From: Ancylobacter vacuolatus
GTDB lineage: Bacteria; Pseudomonadota; Alphaproteobacteria; Rhizobiales; Xanthobacteraceae
Length of the DNA: 64,000 nt
Direction of reading: 5' to 3'
Assembly: GCF_030813595.1 (NCBI RefSeq)
Contig: NZ_JAUSUH010000002.1
Location: forward strand, 744,001-808,000
The first letter of the stretch is position 1. The number at the start of each line of letters is the position of its first letter. Made by a program: the position numbers and the translations under genes. A model generated the notes under the pieces. It saw nothing but the letters and a program-made list of their open reading frames with translations, was not told where the DNA came from and made no database searches. Below are positions 1-8,232 of the stretch, piece by piece.

Positions 1-532
1 GAACGCAGGGCTGGCACACGGCCAGCACATGCCCGCCCGGCCCGATCTCCTCCAGGAAGCGCACGACATGGCCGACATAATCGTCGAAGCCGAAGCCGCC
101 GGCGGAGAGCGGCACGTCGCGGGCATTGTGCCAGTCGGTGATGTAGACGTCGTTCTCCGGCAGCAGCGTCTTCACCGTGTCGAGAAGCAGCGTGGCGAAA
201 TGGCCGGACAGCGGGGCGACCACCAGCAGGCGCGGCTGTGGCTGGTCGACATCCTTGGCGAAATGCAGCAGCGAGCCGAAGGGCAAGGTGAGCGCCACTT
301 CCTCGCGCACCTCCACCTCGCGATTGCCTGAGGTGACGGTGCCGATGTCGAAGGCCGGGCGCTCATGGCTGAGGCCGGCGCGCTCGATCATCTCGCAGGC
401 GGCGGTGACATTGCGCAGCAGTGGCGTGTCGCCGAAGCCGCCCATCGTGCCGATCATCTGCCGCGACAGGCGCGCGGCCAGGCGGATCGGATCGAGGAGG
501 TCGGACTGGGCCTGATAGGCGGCATAGATCAT
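1..532 (-). CDS. phaZ: Intracellular polyhydroxyalkanoate depolymerase, N-terminal part (runs off left edge)
   Basis: The frame opens with MIYAAYQAQSDLLDP and stays open to base 1, so only about 177 N-terminal residues are present. It shares the core of the second depolymerase in this window (37883-39238), for example LLVVAPLSGHFATLL and YITDWHNARDVP. It reaches the AVCQP motif, whose Cys is the expected nucleophile, just at the edge. The family degrades stored poly-3-hydroxybutyrate in the cytoplasm. The ATG at 532 was chosen because family members begin with a similar M-x-Y-x-x-Y stretch and the frame upstream offers no better start. Having two paralogues in one window suggests different roles in granule turnover (inference). 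Confidence 0.85.
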   Translation of the reverse strand, partial: MIYAAYQAQSDLLDPIRLAARLSRQMIGTMGGFGDTPLLRNVTAACEMIERAGLSHERPAFDIGTVTSGNREVEVREEVALTLPFGSLLHFAKDVDQPQPRLLVVAPLSGHFATLLLDTVKTLLPENDVYITDWHNARDVPLSAGGFGFDDYVGHVVRFLEEIGPGGHVLAVCQPCV

Positions 533-899
533 CGGCGGGGAATCTTCCGGCAAAAGCCTGCGCGGCAGCAGCTCGGGCGACGACAAGGTGGGCGGCGAGA
601 GGTCATGCGCGCTCCGGCAGAGGGTCCATGTGCGGCGGTCGGTGCGGGGCGCACGGTTCGCCAGCAATGGGGCCTGCCGGACCTATCCTAGAGCGGATGC
701 AAGGCCGCTGCCAAGACGGTTGCGGAGTAGCGGGCACGCACCCGGCCAGCGCACCCAGCGATCATTCTGCTACCCCTGGCTTGCGCGGGGATGCCGGTGC
801 GGAAAAGGCGGGCGTCATACCTGCGTCAGGAATGGCACGAAGTGTGATTGCCGCCTGCGGGCCGCACAATGGACGCCGCGCCGGAACAGGAAGCCTGCC
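533..899. other. Intergenic gap between divergent phaZ and the GST gene
   Basis: These 367 bases separate two divergent genes and must hold both promoters. I see no convincing ORF, RNA gene or strong palindrome. No obvious PhaR-like TGC-rich box was found comparable to the one before the second phaZ. Confidence 0.5.
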
Positions 900-1733
900 A
901 TGCCCGCCTCGACCTCCAAACCTGCCTCCAATTCTGTCTCCAAGGCCGCCGCCAAACCCGCCGCGCGCGGGACGATGAAGGCTCCGGGCAAGGCGGCGGG
1001 GGTGAAGGCCGGCGCTAAACCTGCGGCCAAAGCTGTGGCGAAACCAGCGAAAGTCGCCGCCGCTGCAGAGGCCGCCGCACCGGCGGCGGTGCTGACCATC
1101 AGCAGCAAGAACTATTCGTCCTGGTCGCTGCGCGGCTTTCTGCTCTGCCGGCTGGCGGGGCTCGATGTGGCGGAGGCGCGCGTCTCCGCCGACGACCCGG
1201 CGATCCGGGCCGAGCTGCTGCTGCAATCCTCCTCCTTCCTGGTGCCGCGGCTCGACCATGAGGGGCTGCGGATTTGGGACACGCTGGCCATTGCCGAATA
1301 CCTGCACGAATTGAAGCCAGAGGCCGGGCTTCTGCCCACGGATCGCGCAGCGCGGGCGCATTGCCGCTCGATCAGCGGCGAGATGCATTCGGGCTTCGCC
1401 AATCTGCGCTCGGCGCTGCCGATGAACCTCAAGGCGCACCATCCCGGCTTCAAGGTGTGGAGCGGCGCGCAGGGCGACATCGTCCGCATCCTCGCCATCT
1501 GGACCGAATGCCTGAAGACCTATGGCGGTCCCTATCTGTTCGGGCCGGCACCGACCCTGGCGGACGCGATGTACGCCCCGGTCTGCGCCCGCTTCACCAC
1601 CTATGACGTGCCGCTGGACGCCAGGAGCCGCGCCTATTGCAAGGCCATGCTGGCCCTGCCCGCGATGAAGGAATGGGTGGCGGCGGCGCGGGAGGAGCCG
1701 GACGAGATGGAGGAGCTGGACGTCGAGTTCTGA
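900..1733 (+). CDS. Glutathione S-transferase family protein with a Lys/Ala/Pro-rich histone-H1-like N-terminal tail
   Basis: 277 residues. Residues 1-62 are almost only Ala, Lys, Pro, Gly and Ser, with repeated AKPA/KAAGVKAG units like the C-terminal tails of histone H1. From about residue 64 a GST fold begins (VLTISSKNYSSWSLRGF), with a thioredoxin-like N-domain and the candidate catalytic Ser in YSSWS, followed by an all-helical C-domain to DEMEELDVEF. ATG 900 follows ACAGGA and is the first plausible start; an open frame continues upstream without typical composition. The GST part resembles glutathione-dependent transferases of unknown substrate. The basic tail could contact nucleic acid or polyphosphate (inference). 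Confidence 0.8.
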   Translation: MPASTSKPASNSVSKAAAKPAARGTMKAPGKAAGVKAGAKPAAKAVAKPAKVAAAAEAAAPAAVLTISSKNYSSWSLRGFLLCRLAGLDVAEARVSADDPAIRAELLLQSSSFLVPRLDHEGLRIWDTLAIAEYLHELKPEAGLLPTDRAARAHCRSISGEMHSGFANLRSALPMNLKAHHPGFKVWSGAQGDIVRILAIWTECLKTYGGPYLFGPAPTLADAMYAPVCARFTTYDVPLDARSRAYCKAMLALPAMKEWVAAAREEPDEMEELDVEF

Positions 1734-1775
1734 GGGGGGTGTCGGAGTGCTGCGGCGGACTATCCAGACCTTCCC

Positions 1776-1857
1776 TCATGGCCGGGCTAGACCCGGCCAC
1801 CCGGGGCCCGCGCGGAGCGACTGGGCTGGGTCCCCGGGTCAAGCCCGGGGATGAGGG
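1776..1857. repeat. Dispersed palindromic repeat (CCCGGGTCAAGCCCGGGG type)
   Basis: It contains nested inverted repeats: GCCGGGCTAGACCCGGC, then CCCCGGGTCAAGCCCGGGG followed by ATGAGG. A related sequence in inverse orientation (CTCATCCCCGGGCTTGAG) lies at 5251-5268, and a partial match (ACCGGGTCAAGCCCGG) near 2127. It is intergenic and can form strong hairpins. A terminator role for the GST gene is possible but there is no T-run. Confidence 0.7.
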
Positions 1858-1897
1858 CTGGCGCGGGGCTTTGCGGCCTGCCCGACCGCCGAGCGAC

Positions 1898-2007
1898 GTC
1901 ATCCTGAGGTGCCCGGCCGAATGGCCGGGCCTCGAAGGAGGCTCGCAGGCGCGACGCTCTTCTTCGCCCATCCTTCGAGGCTCGCTGCGCTCGCACCTCA
2001 GGATGAC
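1898..2007. repeat. Head-to-head pair of GTCATCCTGAGGTGC repeats
   Basis: The first copy at 1898-1940 reads GTCATCCTGAGGTGC, a GGCC-rich hairpin, then CCTCGAAGGA. The second copy at 1971-2007 is its inverted form, ending CACCTCAGGATGAC. The two make a large imperfect inverted repeat. The same pairing recurs at 61125-61229. No coding frame of typical composition covers the region. Confidence 0.8.
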
Positions 2008-2035
2008 GGCGCGCATTCGGCCGGGGAGAGCCTCC

Positions 2036-2080
2036 GTCATGCTGAGGTGCCGGCCGAAAGGTCGGCCTCGAAGCACGCAG
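2036..2080. repeat. Third copy of the GTCATSCTGAGG repeat
   Basis: It reads GTCATGCTGAGGTGC, CGGCCGAAAGGTCGG, then CCTCGAAGCACGC, in the same orientation as the copy at 1898. With the two preceding repeats it fills most of the 474-base gene-free stretch between the GST gene and polA. Nothing else was recognised in that stretch. Confidence 0.75.
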
Positions 2081-2207
2081 GCCGTTCCCCTCGCACCTGC
2101 TCAAGACGCCCGTCAGGAAGACGTGGAGGACCGGGTCAAGCCCGGCGCTGACGGCGCCCATGCGGGGGAGAGCATCCCCATGGCGCCAGCTGTCCGCCGC
2201 CCGCCCC

Positions 2208-5168
2208 TCAATGCGCCTCGTCCCAGTTCTCGGCCGCGCGGGCGTCGACTTTCAGCGGCACTTTCAGCGCCACCGCCGGGAAGGGGGCGAGCTCCATAAC
2301 CTCGCGCACCACCGGGATGGTGGCGGCGACTTCCTCGTTCGGCACTTCGAAGATCAGTTCGTCATGCACCTGCAGCAGCATGCGGGCGGAAAGGCGGGCC
2401 TTCTCCAGCGCCGCATCCATCCGCACCATGGCGCGGCGGATGATGTCGGCGGCCGAGCCCTGCAGCCGGGCATTGATCGCCGAGCGCTCGTTGAAGGCGC
2501 GGATCGAGGGGTTCTTGGCGTTGATATCAGGGTAGTGGCAGCGCCGGCCGAACAGCGTTTCCACATAGCCATGCTCGCGGGCGAACAGGCGGGTCTCGTC
2601 CATATAGGCGCGGATGCCGGGGAAGCGCTCGAAATAGCGCTTGATATAGGCCCCCGCCTCCTCGCGCGGGATCGAGAGCTGGTTGGCCAGCCCGAAGGCG
2701 GAGATGCCGTAGATGATGCCGAAATTGATCGCCTTGGCCCGCCGCCGCACCTCGCCCGGCATGCCCTCGATCGGCACGCCGAACATTTCCGAGGCGGTCA
2801 TGGCGTGAATGTCGAGCCCGTCCTGGAACGCCTGGCGCAGCGAGGGCGTGTCGGCGATCTCGGCCAGCAGGCGCAGCTCGATCTGGGAGTAGTCGGCCGA
2901 GATCAGCTTGTGGCCGGGGGCGGCGATGAAGGCCTTGCGGATCTTGCGGCCTTCCTCCGAGCGCACCGGGATGTTCTGCAGGTTCGGCTCGGAGGAGGAG
3001 AGCCGGCCTGTCGTGGTGGCGGCCAGCGCGAAGGAGGAATGAACCCGGCCCGTCTCGGGGTGGACATAGGAGGGCAGGGCGTCGGCATAGGTCGATTTCA
3101 GCTTCTGCAGCTGGCGCCAGTCGAGAATGCGGCGGGGCAGCTCGTGCCCCTGCTCGGCCAGTTCCTCCAGCACGTCGGCCCCGGTGGACCACGCGCCCGT
3201 CGGCGTCTTCCGCCCGCCGGGAATGGCCATCTTGCCGAACAATATGTCGCCGAGCTGCTTGGGCGAGCCGGGGTTGAAGCTCTCCCCCGCCATCTCGGAA
3301 ATATCGGCCTCCAGCCGGCCCATGCCCTGCGCGAACTCGCCCGACAGCCGCGAAAGCATCTGGCGATCGATCATGATGCCGCGCGCTTCCATGCGGGCGA
3401 GCACGGCGACCAGCGGGCGCTCCAGCGTCTCGTAGACGGTGGCCTTGCCCTCGCTGGCGAGGCGGGGCTTCAGCACCCGCCACAGCCGCAGCGTGACGTC
3501 CGCATCCTCGGCGGCGTATTCGCTGGCCTTGTCGAGCGGGGCGCGGTCGAAGGTGATCTGCCCCTTGCCCTTGCCGCACACCTCCTCGAACTTGATCGGG
3601 GTGTGGCCGAGCCAGCGCATGGAGAGCGGGTCCATGCCATGCGGCGAGGCGCCGGCGTCCAGCACATAGGAGAGCAGCATCGTGTCGTCGTAGGGCGCGA
3701 CCTCGATGCCGGCGCGCTTGAGCACCAGCCAGTCATATTTCAGGTTCTGGCCGATCTTGAGGACAGACGGGTCCTCCATCAGCGGCTTCAGCGCGCCGAG
3801 CGCCTCGCGGGGCGGAATCTGGCCGGGCAGCAGCCCCTCGCTGAACAGGCCCTCATCGCCGCCTTTGTGGGTGAGCGGGACATAGCAGGCCGCGTTCGGC
3901 CCGGTGGCGAGCGAAAAGCCGACCAGCTCCGCCTGCATCGGGTCGAGGCCGGTGGTCTCGGTGTCGACCGCGACAATGCCGATCTGCGTGGCGCGGACGA
4001 TCCATTCCTGCAGCCGGGCGAGCGTCGTCACTGTTTCATAGCGTGAACGGTCGACCGGGGTGGCGGTGGCCTCCTTCTGCCGCGCGGCGGCGAGCGCCTG
4101 CGGGGTGAAGCCGTCGGCCGCGCTCGGTGCGTCGTCCAGCGGCGAGGCCGGCTCCTGCGTGTCCGGGTCCAGCCCAGCCAGCAGCGAGGTTGTGTCCCCG
4201 CCCCCCGCCTTCAGCCCGGGATCGGGGTCGATGGCGGCGATGTCGATTTCATAGGCCTCGCCGACGCGGCGGGTCAGCGTGGTGAACTCCATCGCCTTGA
4301 GGAAGGCGATCAGCTTGCGCCCTTCCGGCTCGATCACGGCGATATCGTCGAGCGGCACATCGAGCGCCACGTCGCGCTTGAGCGTGACCAGCTGGCGCGA
4401 CAGGCGGGCTTGGTCGGCGAATTCGATCAGGTTCTCGCGGCGCTTGGTCTGCTTGATCTCGCCGGCGCGGGCCAGCAGCGTGTCGAGGTCGCCATATTCC
4501 CCCAAGAGCTGGGCGGCGGTCTTGATGCCGATACCGGGCACGCCGGGCACGTTGTCTACCGAATCGCCGGCCAGCGACTGCACGTCCACCACCTTGTCGG
4601 GGGCGACGCCGAACTTCTCGAACACCTCCTCGACGCCGATCGCCTTGTCCTTCATCGGGTCGTACATGCGCACCAGCCCATCGACCAGCTGCATCAGATC
4701 CTTGTCGGAGGAGATGACGGTGACGAGGGCGCCCTTGGCCTTGGCCTGTTCGGCATAGGTGGCGATGAGATCATCGGCCTCGAAGCCGGACTGCTCGACG
4801 CAGGCGAGATCGAAGGCGCGGGTGGCCTCGCGGATCAGCGGGAATTGCGGGCGCAGATCCTCCGGCAGCTCCGGCCGCTGCGCTTTGTAGAGGGGGTAGA
4901 TGTCCTTGCGGAAGGTCTGCTCAGACTTGTCGAACACCACGGCGAGATGGGTCGGCTTCGGCGCGAATCCGCCGCCATTCTGCCCGGCCCGCACCAGCTT
5001 CCACAGCATGTTGCAGAACCCGGCCACCGCGCCGACCGGCAGCTTGTCGGAGGAGCGGGTGAGCGGGGGCAAGGCGTGATAGGCGCGGAAAATATAGGCC
5101 GAGCCGTCGATCAGGACGACATGGTCGCCGGCGTCGACGGTTTCATCAGGGGCATCATGGGCGGGCAT
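2208..5168 (-). CDS. polA: DNA polymerase I
   Basis: 986 residues, near the usual length for alphaproteobacterial PolA. The three parts are in order: a 5'-3' exonuclease/flap domain starting at VVLIDGSAYIFRAYHALPP (about residue 17), a 3'-5' exonuclease domain near the middle, and a family A polymerase domain. Proofreading looks intact: VAVDTETTGLDP (Exo I), GQNLKYDWLVL (Exo II) and YAAEDADVTLRLW (Exo III). Polymerase motifs A (SADYSQIELRLLAEIAD), B (RRRAKAINFGIIYGIS) and C (LLQVHDELIFEVP) are present. The enzyme fills gaps in repair and removes RNA primers. The ATG at 5168 follows GGAGC; a longer in-frame extension to 5255 has repeat-like composition and is unlikely to be used. Confidence 0.97.
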   Translation of the reverse strand: MPAHDAPDETVDAGDHVVLIDGSAYIFRAYHALPPLTRSSDKLPVGAVAGFCNMLWKLVRAGQNGGGFAPKPTHLAVVFDKSEQTFRKDIYPLYKAQRPELPEDLRPQFPLIREATRAFDLACVEQSGFEADDLIATYAEQAKAKGALVTVISSDKDLMQLVDGLVRMYDPMKDKAIGVEEVFEKFGVAPDKVVDVQSLAGDSVDNVPGVPGIGIKTAAQLLGEYGDLDTLLARAGEIKQTKRRENLIEFADQARLSRQLVTLKRDVALDVPLDDIAVIEPEGRKLIAFLKAMEFTTLTRRVGEAYEIDIAAIDPDPGLKAGGGDTTSLLAGLDPDTQEPASPLDDAPSAADGFTPQALAAARQKEATATPVDRSRYETVTTLARLQEWIVRATQIGIVAVDTETTGLDPMQAELVGFSLATGPNAACYVPLTHKGGDEGLFSEGLLPGQIPPREALGALKPLMEDPSVLKIGQNLKYDWLVLKRAGIEVAPYDDTMLLSYVLDAGASPHGMDPLSMRWLGHTPIKFEEVCGKGKGQITFDRAPLDKASEYAAEDADVTLRLWRVLKPRLASEGKATVYETLERPLVAVLARMEARGIMIDRQMLSRLSGEFAQGMGRLEADISEMAGESFNPGSPKQLGDILFGKMAIPGGRKTPTGAWSTGADVLEELAEQGHELPRRILDWRQLQKLKSTYADALPSYVHPETGRVHSSFALAATTTGRLSSSEPNLQNIPVRSEEGRKIRKAFIAAPGHKLISADYSQIELRLLAEIADTPSLRQAFQDGLDIHAMTASEMFGVPIEGMPGEVRRRAKAINFGIIYGISAFGLANQLSIPREEAGAYIKRYFERFPGIRAYMDETRLFAREHGYVETLFGRRCHYPDINAKNPSIRAFNERSAINARLQGSAADIIRRAMVRMDAALEKARLSARMLLQVHDELIFEVPNEEVAATIPVVREVMELAPFPAVALKVPLKVDARAAENWDEAH

Positions 5169-5341
5169 TGCGGGCTCCGTTTGCGGCCGCACGATGCCCC
5201 CGCCGCCGCGCCGGGGCAAGGGGCGTGAGAGGAGGGGTGACACCCGCTCCCTCATCCCCGGGCTTGAGGGCGTGACGGGGCATTGGGCTGCGCAGGTGAC
5301 GCGCCGGCGTTCGGGCGCTACAGAGCGCGCAGGAAAACGCC

Positions 5342-6094
5342 ATGCCCCGTTACAAGCTCACCATCGAATATGACGGCACCCCCTTTGTCGGCTGGCAGGT
5401 CCAGGCGGCGGGGCGGACCGTGCAGGGCGTGCTCGCCGAGGCGGTGCGCCGCTTTTCCGGCGAGGAGGTGGTGGTGCACGGCGCCGGGCGGACGGATGCC
5501 GGCGTGCACGCCACCGGGCAGGTCGCCCATATCGAACTCGCCCGCGACTGGAAGCCGGACACGGTGCGCGACGCGATGAACGCGCATCTGCGCCCGCATC
5601 CCGTCGCGGTGCTGGAGGCCGAGCCGGCGGCCGAGGATTTTCACGCCCGCTTCTCCGCCACCGGGCGGCGCTATCTCTACCGCATCATCGCCCGCCGGCC
5701 GGACCTGGTGCTGGAGCGCAACCGGGCCTGGCGGGTGCTGCGGCCGCTCGACACACAGGCGATGGCGCTGGGCGCCGCGCGGCTGATCGGCCGGCACGAC
5801 TTCACCACCTTCCGCGCCATTGGCTGCCAGGCGGCCTCGCCGGTGAAGACGCTGGACCGGCTGGCGGTGGAAACCGTGCCGCTGGAAGGGCCGGGGATGG
5901 AGATCCGCGTCCATGCGCAGGCGCGCTCCTTCCTGCACCACCAGGTGCGGAGCATGGTCGGCACGCTGGTAAAGGTCGGCGAGGGGGCGTGGACGCCGGA
6001 CGATGTGAGCGCCGCGCTGGAGGCGGCCGATCGCACGCGCTGCGGCCCCATGGCGCCCTCGGCCGGGCTCTATCTGGCGGAGGTCAGCTATTAG
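5342..6094 (+). CDS. truA: tRNA pseudouridine(38-40) synthase TruA
   Basis: 250 residues. It isomerises uridines 38-40 of the tRNA anticodon arm. The catalytic Asp lies in [14 protein letters not shown] (about residue 52). Other family blocks are [11 protein letters not shown] at the N-terminus, [16 protein letters not shown], and [19 protein letters not shown] near the C-terminus. It is divergent from polA with a 173-base gap that includes a short repeat copy at 5251-5268. Its stop codon overlaps that of the convergent RidA-like gene by 4 bases. Confidence 0.96.
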   Translation: MPRYKLTIEYDGTPFVGWQVQAAGRTVQGVLAEAVRRFSGEEVVVHGAGRTDAGVHATGQVAHIELARDWKPDTVRDAMNAHLRPHPVAVLEAEPAAEDFHARFSATGRRYLYRIIARRPDLVLERNRAWRVLRPLDTQAMALGAARLIGRHDFTTFRAIGCQAASPVKTLDRLAVETVPLEGPGMEIRVHAQARSFLHHQVRSMVGTLVKVGEGAWTPDDVSAALEAADRTRCGPMAPSAGLYLAEVSY

Positions 6095-6513
6095 CCAGCA
6101 CCGCCACCGCTAGCCAGCACCGCGACCGCATCGACCTCGACGAGATATTCCGGCTGGGCGAGGGCGTCGACGCCGATCCAGGTCGAACTCGGCGGGTTTT
6201 CCGTGCCGAACACCTCCGCCAGCACCCGCCCGACGAGGTCGGCCTCCGGGCCGGAGTGGAAGCCGGGCATATAGAGCCGCAGCATCTGGATGTCGTCGGC
6301 GGTGCCGCCGGCGGCCTCCACCGCCAGAATCACCTGGCGCAGCACCTGCCGCAGCTGCGCCTCGCGCCCCACCGCGCTCACCTTGCCGTCGGCATCCCAC
6401 GCCACCTGCCCGGCGACATGGACGAGGGTTCCCGGCGGCGAGACGCTGACCTGCGAGAAGCCCCAGGGGCGGCTGTCGAACAGTTGCGGCGGCTGGAGCG
6501 TGCGGCGGGGCAT
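6091..6513 (-). CDS. RidA/YjgF/UK114-family protein lacking the RidA arginine
   Basis: 140 residues with the chorismate-mutase-like RidA fold, as judged from [22 protein letters not shown] and the closing [11 protein letters not shown]. True RidA enzymes have an Arg (Arg105 in Salmonella RidA, within a P-x-R-S/T segment) needed for imine deamination. Here the segment reads [14 protein letters not shown], so that Arg is absent, while the later Glu of VEVDAV is kept. This favours one of the other Rid subfamilies of unknown function. ATG 6513 was preferred to an upstream frame extension overlapping a repeat. Convergent with truA. Confidence 0.85.
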   Translation of the reverse strand: MPRRTLQPPQLFDSRPWGFSQVSVSPPGTLVHVAGQVAWDADGKVSAVGREAQLRQVLRQVILAVEAAGGTADDIQMLRLYMPGFHSGPEADLVGRVLAEVFGTENPPSSTWIGVDALAQPEYLVEVDAVAVLASGGGAG

Positions 6514-6570
6514 GGGGTGGGCCTGTGTCAGGGAGACGGAGGGGAGGCAGGTGTTCGCGCGCCGCCGCAC

Positions 6571-6656
6571 CGTCATCCCGGCCGACGCGCAGCGGAGAGC
6601 CGGGATCGTCGCCCGGCGCTGCGATCCCGGATCGGCCTTCGCCGTCCGGGATGACG
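6571..6656. repeat. Palindromic repeat bounded by CGTCATCCCGG / CCGGGATGACG
   Basis: The outer arms CGTCATCCCGG (6571-6581) and CCGGGATGACG (6646-6656) are perfect inverse complements. Inner arms GCCGGGATCG and CGATCCCGG are also inverted. It sits between the stop of the dihydroorotase-like gene and the start of the RidA-like gene. Relatives occur at 17673-17783, 52792-52831 and, diverged, 8067-8218. Confidence 0.8.
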
Positions 6657-6660
6657 GGCC

Positions 6661-7995
6661 TCACGCCTTCGCCAGCGTCTCCAGGAAGCGGATGGCCTCG
6701 CCCTGCGCGGGGGCGACCAGCTCGCCTTCCCACATCACACGGTGGCCGCGAATGAGCGTGCCGACCGGCCAGCCCGTCACTTCCACCCCGTCATAGGGGG
6801 TCCAGCCGGCCTTGGAGGCGATCCATTCATTGCGGATGGTCTGGCGCCGCTTCATGTCCACGATAGTGACGTCGGCGTCATAGCCGACCGCGATGCGGCC
6901 CTTGGTGGCGATGTTGAAAATGCGGGCCGGGCCGGCGCTGGAGAGGTCGACGAAGCGCTCCAGCGTCAGCCGGCCGGCATTCACATGGTCGAGCATGGTG
7001 GGCACCAGCGTCTGCACCCCGGTCATCCCCGAGGGGCTCGACGGGTAGGGCTTGGCCTTTTCCTCAAGCGTGTGCGGGGCATGGTCGGAGCCGAGCACGT
7101 CGACGACGCCCTCGGACAGGCCGCGCCACAGCGCCGCCTTGTGCCGCGCCTCGCGCACCGGCGGGTTCATCTGCACCAGCGTGCCATGCGAGGCGTACCA
7201 GGAAGCGTCCATGGTGAGGTGATGCGGCGTCACCTCGACGGTGGCGACATCCTTCTGGCCGCGCAGATACTCGATCTCCTCCTGGGAGGTGACGTGCAGC
7301 ACATGCACGCGCTTGCCCTCAGAGCGGGCGAGGTTGACCAGCCGGGTGGTGGCGGTGAGCGCCGCGATCTCGTCACGCCACACCGGGTGAGAGGAGGCGT
7401 CGCCGGCAACCCGCAGGCCCTTGCGTTCTTCCAGCCGCGGCTCGTCCTCGCAATGGAAGGCCGCGCGGCGGCGGATGACCTTGAGGATCGCCCGCACGCC
7501 GGGATCGTCCGCCACCAGCAGCGAGCCGGTGGAGGAGCCGATGAACACCTTGATGCCGGGCACGCCGGGCAGCATTTCCAGCTCCGGCAGGTCCTTCACA
7601 TTGTCATGCGTGCCGCCGACGAAAAAGGCGAAGTCGCAATGCATGCGGTGATGGGCGCGGGACAGCTTGTCCTCCAGCGCTTCCGCCGAGGTGGTGAGCG
7701 GGTTGGTGTTCGGCATCTCGAACACGCCGGTGACCCCGCCCATGACGGCGGCACGCGAGCCGGATTCGAGGTCTTCCTTGTGGTCGAGCCCGGGCTCGCG
7801 GAAATGCACCTGGGTGTCGATGACGCCGGGCAGCAGATGCAGGCCGGTGCAGTCGATCGTCTCGCCCGCCTGCGCGGCATCGAACGATCCGATGCCGGCG
7901 ATGCGCCCGGCGCGGATGCCGACATCGCGGGCAGAGGTGCCGTCCTGGTTCACCACCGTGCCGCCCTTGAGGAGAAGATCGAAAGTCTCAGTCAT
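6661..7995 (-). CDS. pyrC: Dihydroorotase-type amidohydrolase with Gln in the first zinc-ligand position
   Basis: 444 residues, a cyclic amidohydrolase of the class I dihydroorotase group (pyrimidine synthesis: carbamoyl-aspartate to dihydroorotate). The core signature reads PGVIDTQVHFREPGLDHKED, where the usual D-x-H-x-H-x-R has Gln for the first His. Other metal-site residues are present: the Lys in GIKVFIGSSTGS (expected carbamylated), HCED, HVLHVTS and the Asp/His in VLGSDHAPHT. FEMPNTNP is a typical substrate-loop block. ATG 7995 is preceded by GGGGACAGC. Allantoinase is an alternative reading, but dihydroorotase fits the blocks better. Whether it is the cell's catalytic enzyme depends on the Gln substitution. 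Confidence 0.8.
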   Translation of the reverse strand: MTETFDLLLKGGTVVNQDGTSARDVGIRAGRIAGIGSFDAAQAGETIDCTGLHLLPGVIDTQVHFREPGLDHKEDLESGSRAAVMGGVTGVFEMPNTNPLTTSAEALEDKLSRAHHRMHCDFAFFVGGTHDNVKDLPELEMLPGVPGIKVFIGSSTGSLLVADDPGVRAILKVIRRRAAFHCEDEPRLEERKGLRVAGDASSHPVWRDEIAALTATTRLVNLARSEGKRVHVLHVTSQEEIEYLRGQKDVATVEVTPHHLTMDASWYASHGTLVQMNPPVREARHKAALWRGLSEGVVDVLGSDHAPHTLEEKAKPYPSSPSGMTGVQTLVPTMLDHVNAGRLTLERFVDLSSAGPARIFNIATKGRIAVGYDADVTIVDMKRRQTIRNEWIASKAGWTPYDGVEVTGWPVGTLIRGHRVMWEGELVAPAQGEAIRFLETLAKA

Positions 7996-8066
7996 GCTGT
8001 CCCCGCCGGTGATGAAGCTGCCTGCGTCCGCTCTTACGCCAATCGGGCGGCGAGGTGAACGCCTCC

Positions 8067-8218
8067 CGTCCCGGCCCCGCGCAGCCGGAGGCGGAGCGTG
8101 GCGCCGGGACCCAGGAGAAAATCCTCGGCCGTATGCTTCGCGGAGGATGAAGCCGCTGCGCGGCGTCTCTGCGGGGTCCCGGATCGGCACCGCGCGAGGC
8201 GCGGCGTGTCCGGGACAC
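8067..8218. repeat. Mosaic palindromic repeat region (GTCCCGG / CCGGGAC)
   Basis: It begins CGTCCCGGCCCCGCGCAGCC and ends GTGTCCGGGAC. Internally GTCCCGGATCGGC and GCGCCGGGACC form further inverted partners. CCCGGATCGG is shared with the repeat at 6571. It occupies the gap between the amidohydrolase and the sensor kinase gene; no ORF is supported. Confidence 0.6.
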
Positions 8219-8232
8219 GGCGCCATCGGCGC

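Noticed and set aside
2160-4046. Long open frame (628 codons) on the plus strand opposite polA
   Set aside because: It is the complement of PolA's conserved coding sequence; its product is His/Arg/Gly-rich without family similarity, a common artefact in GC-rich DNA.
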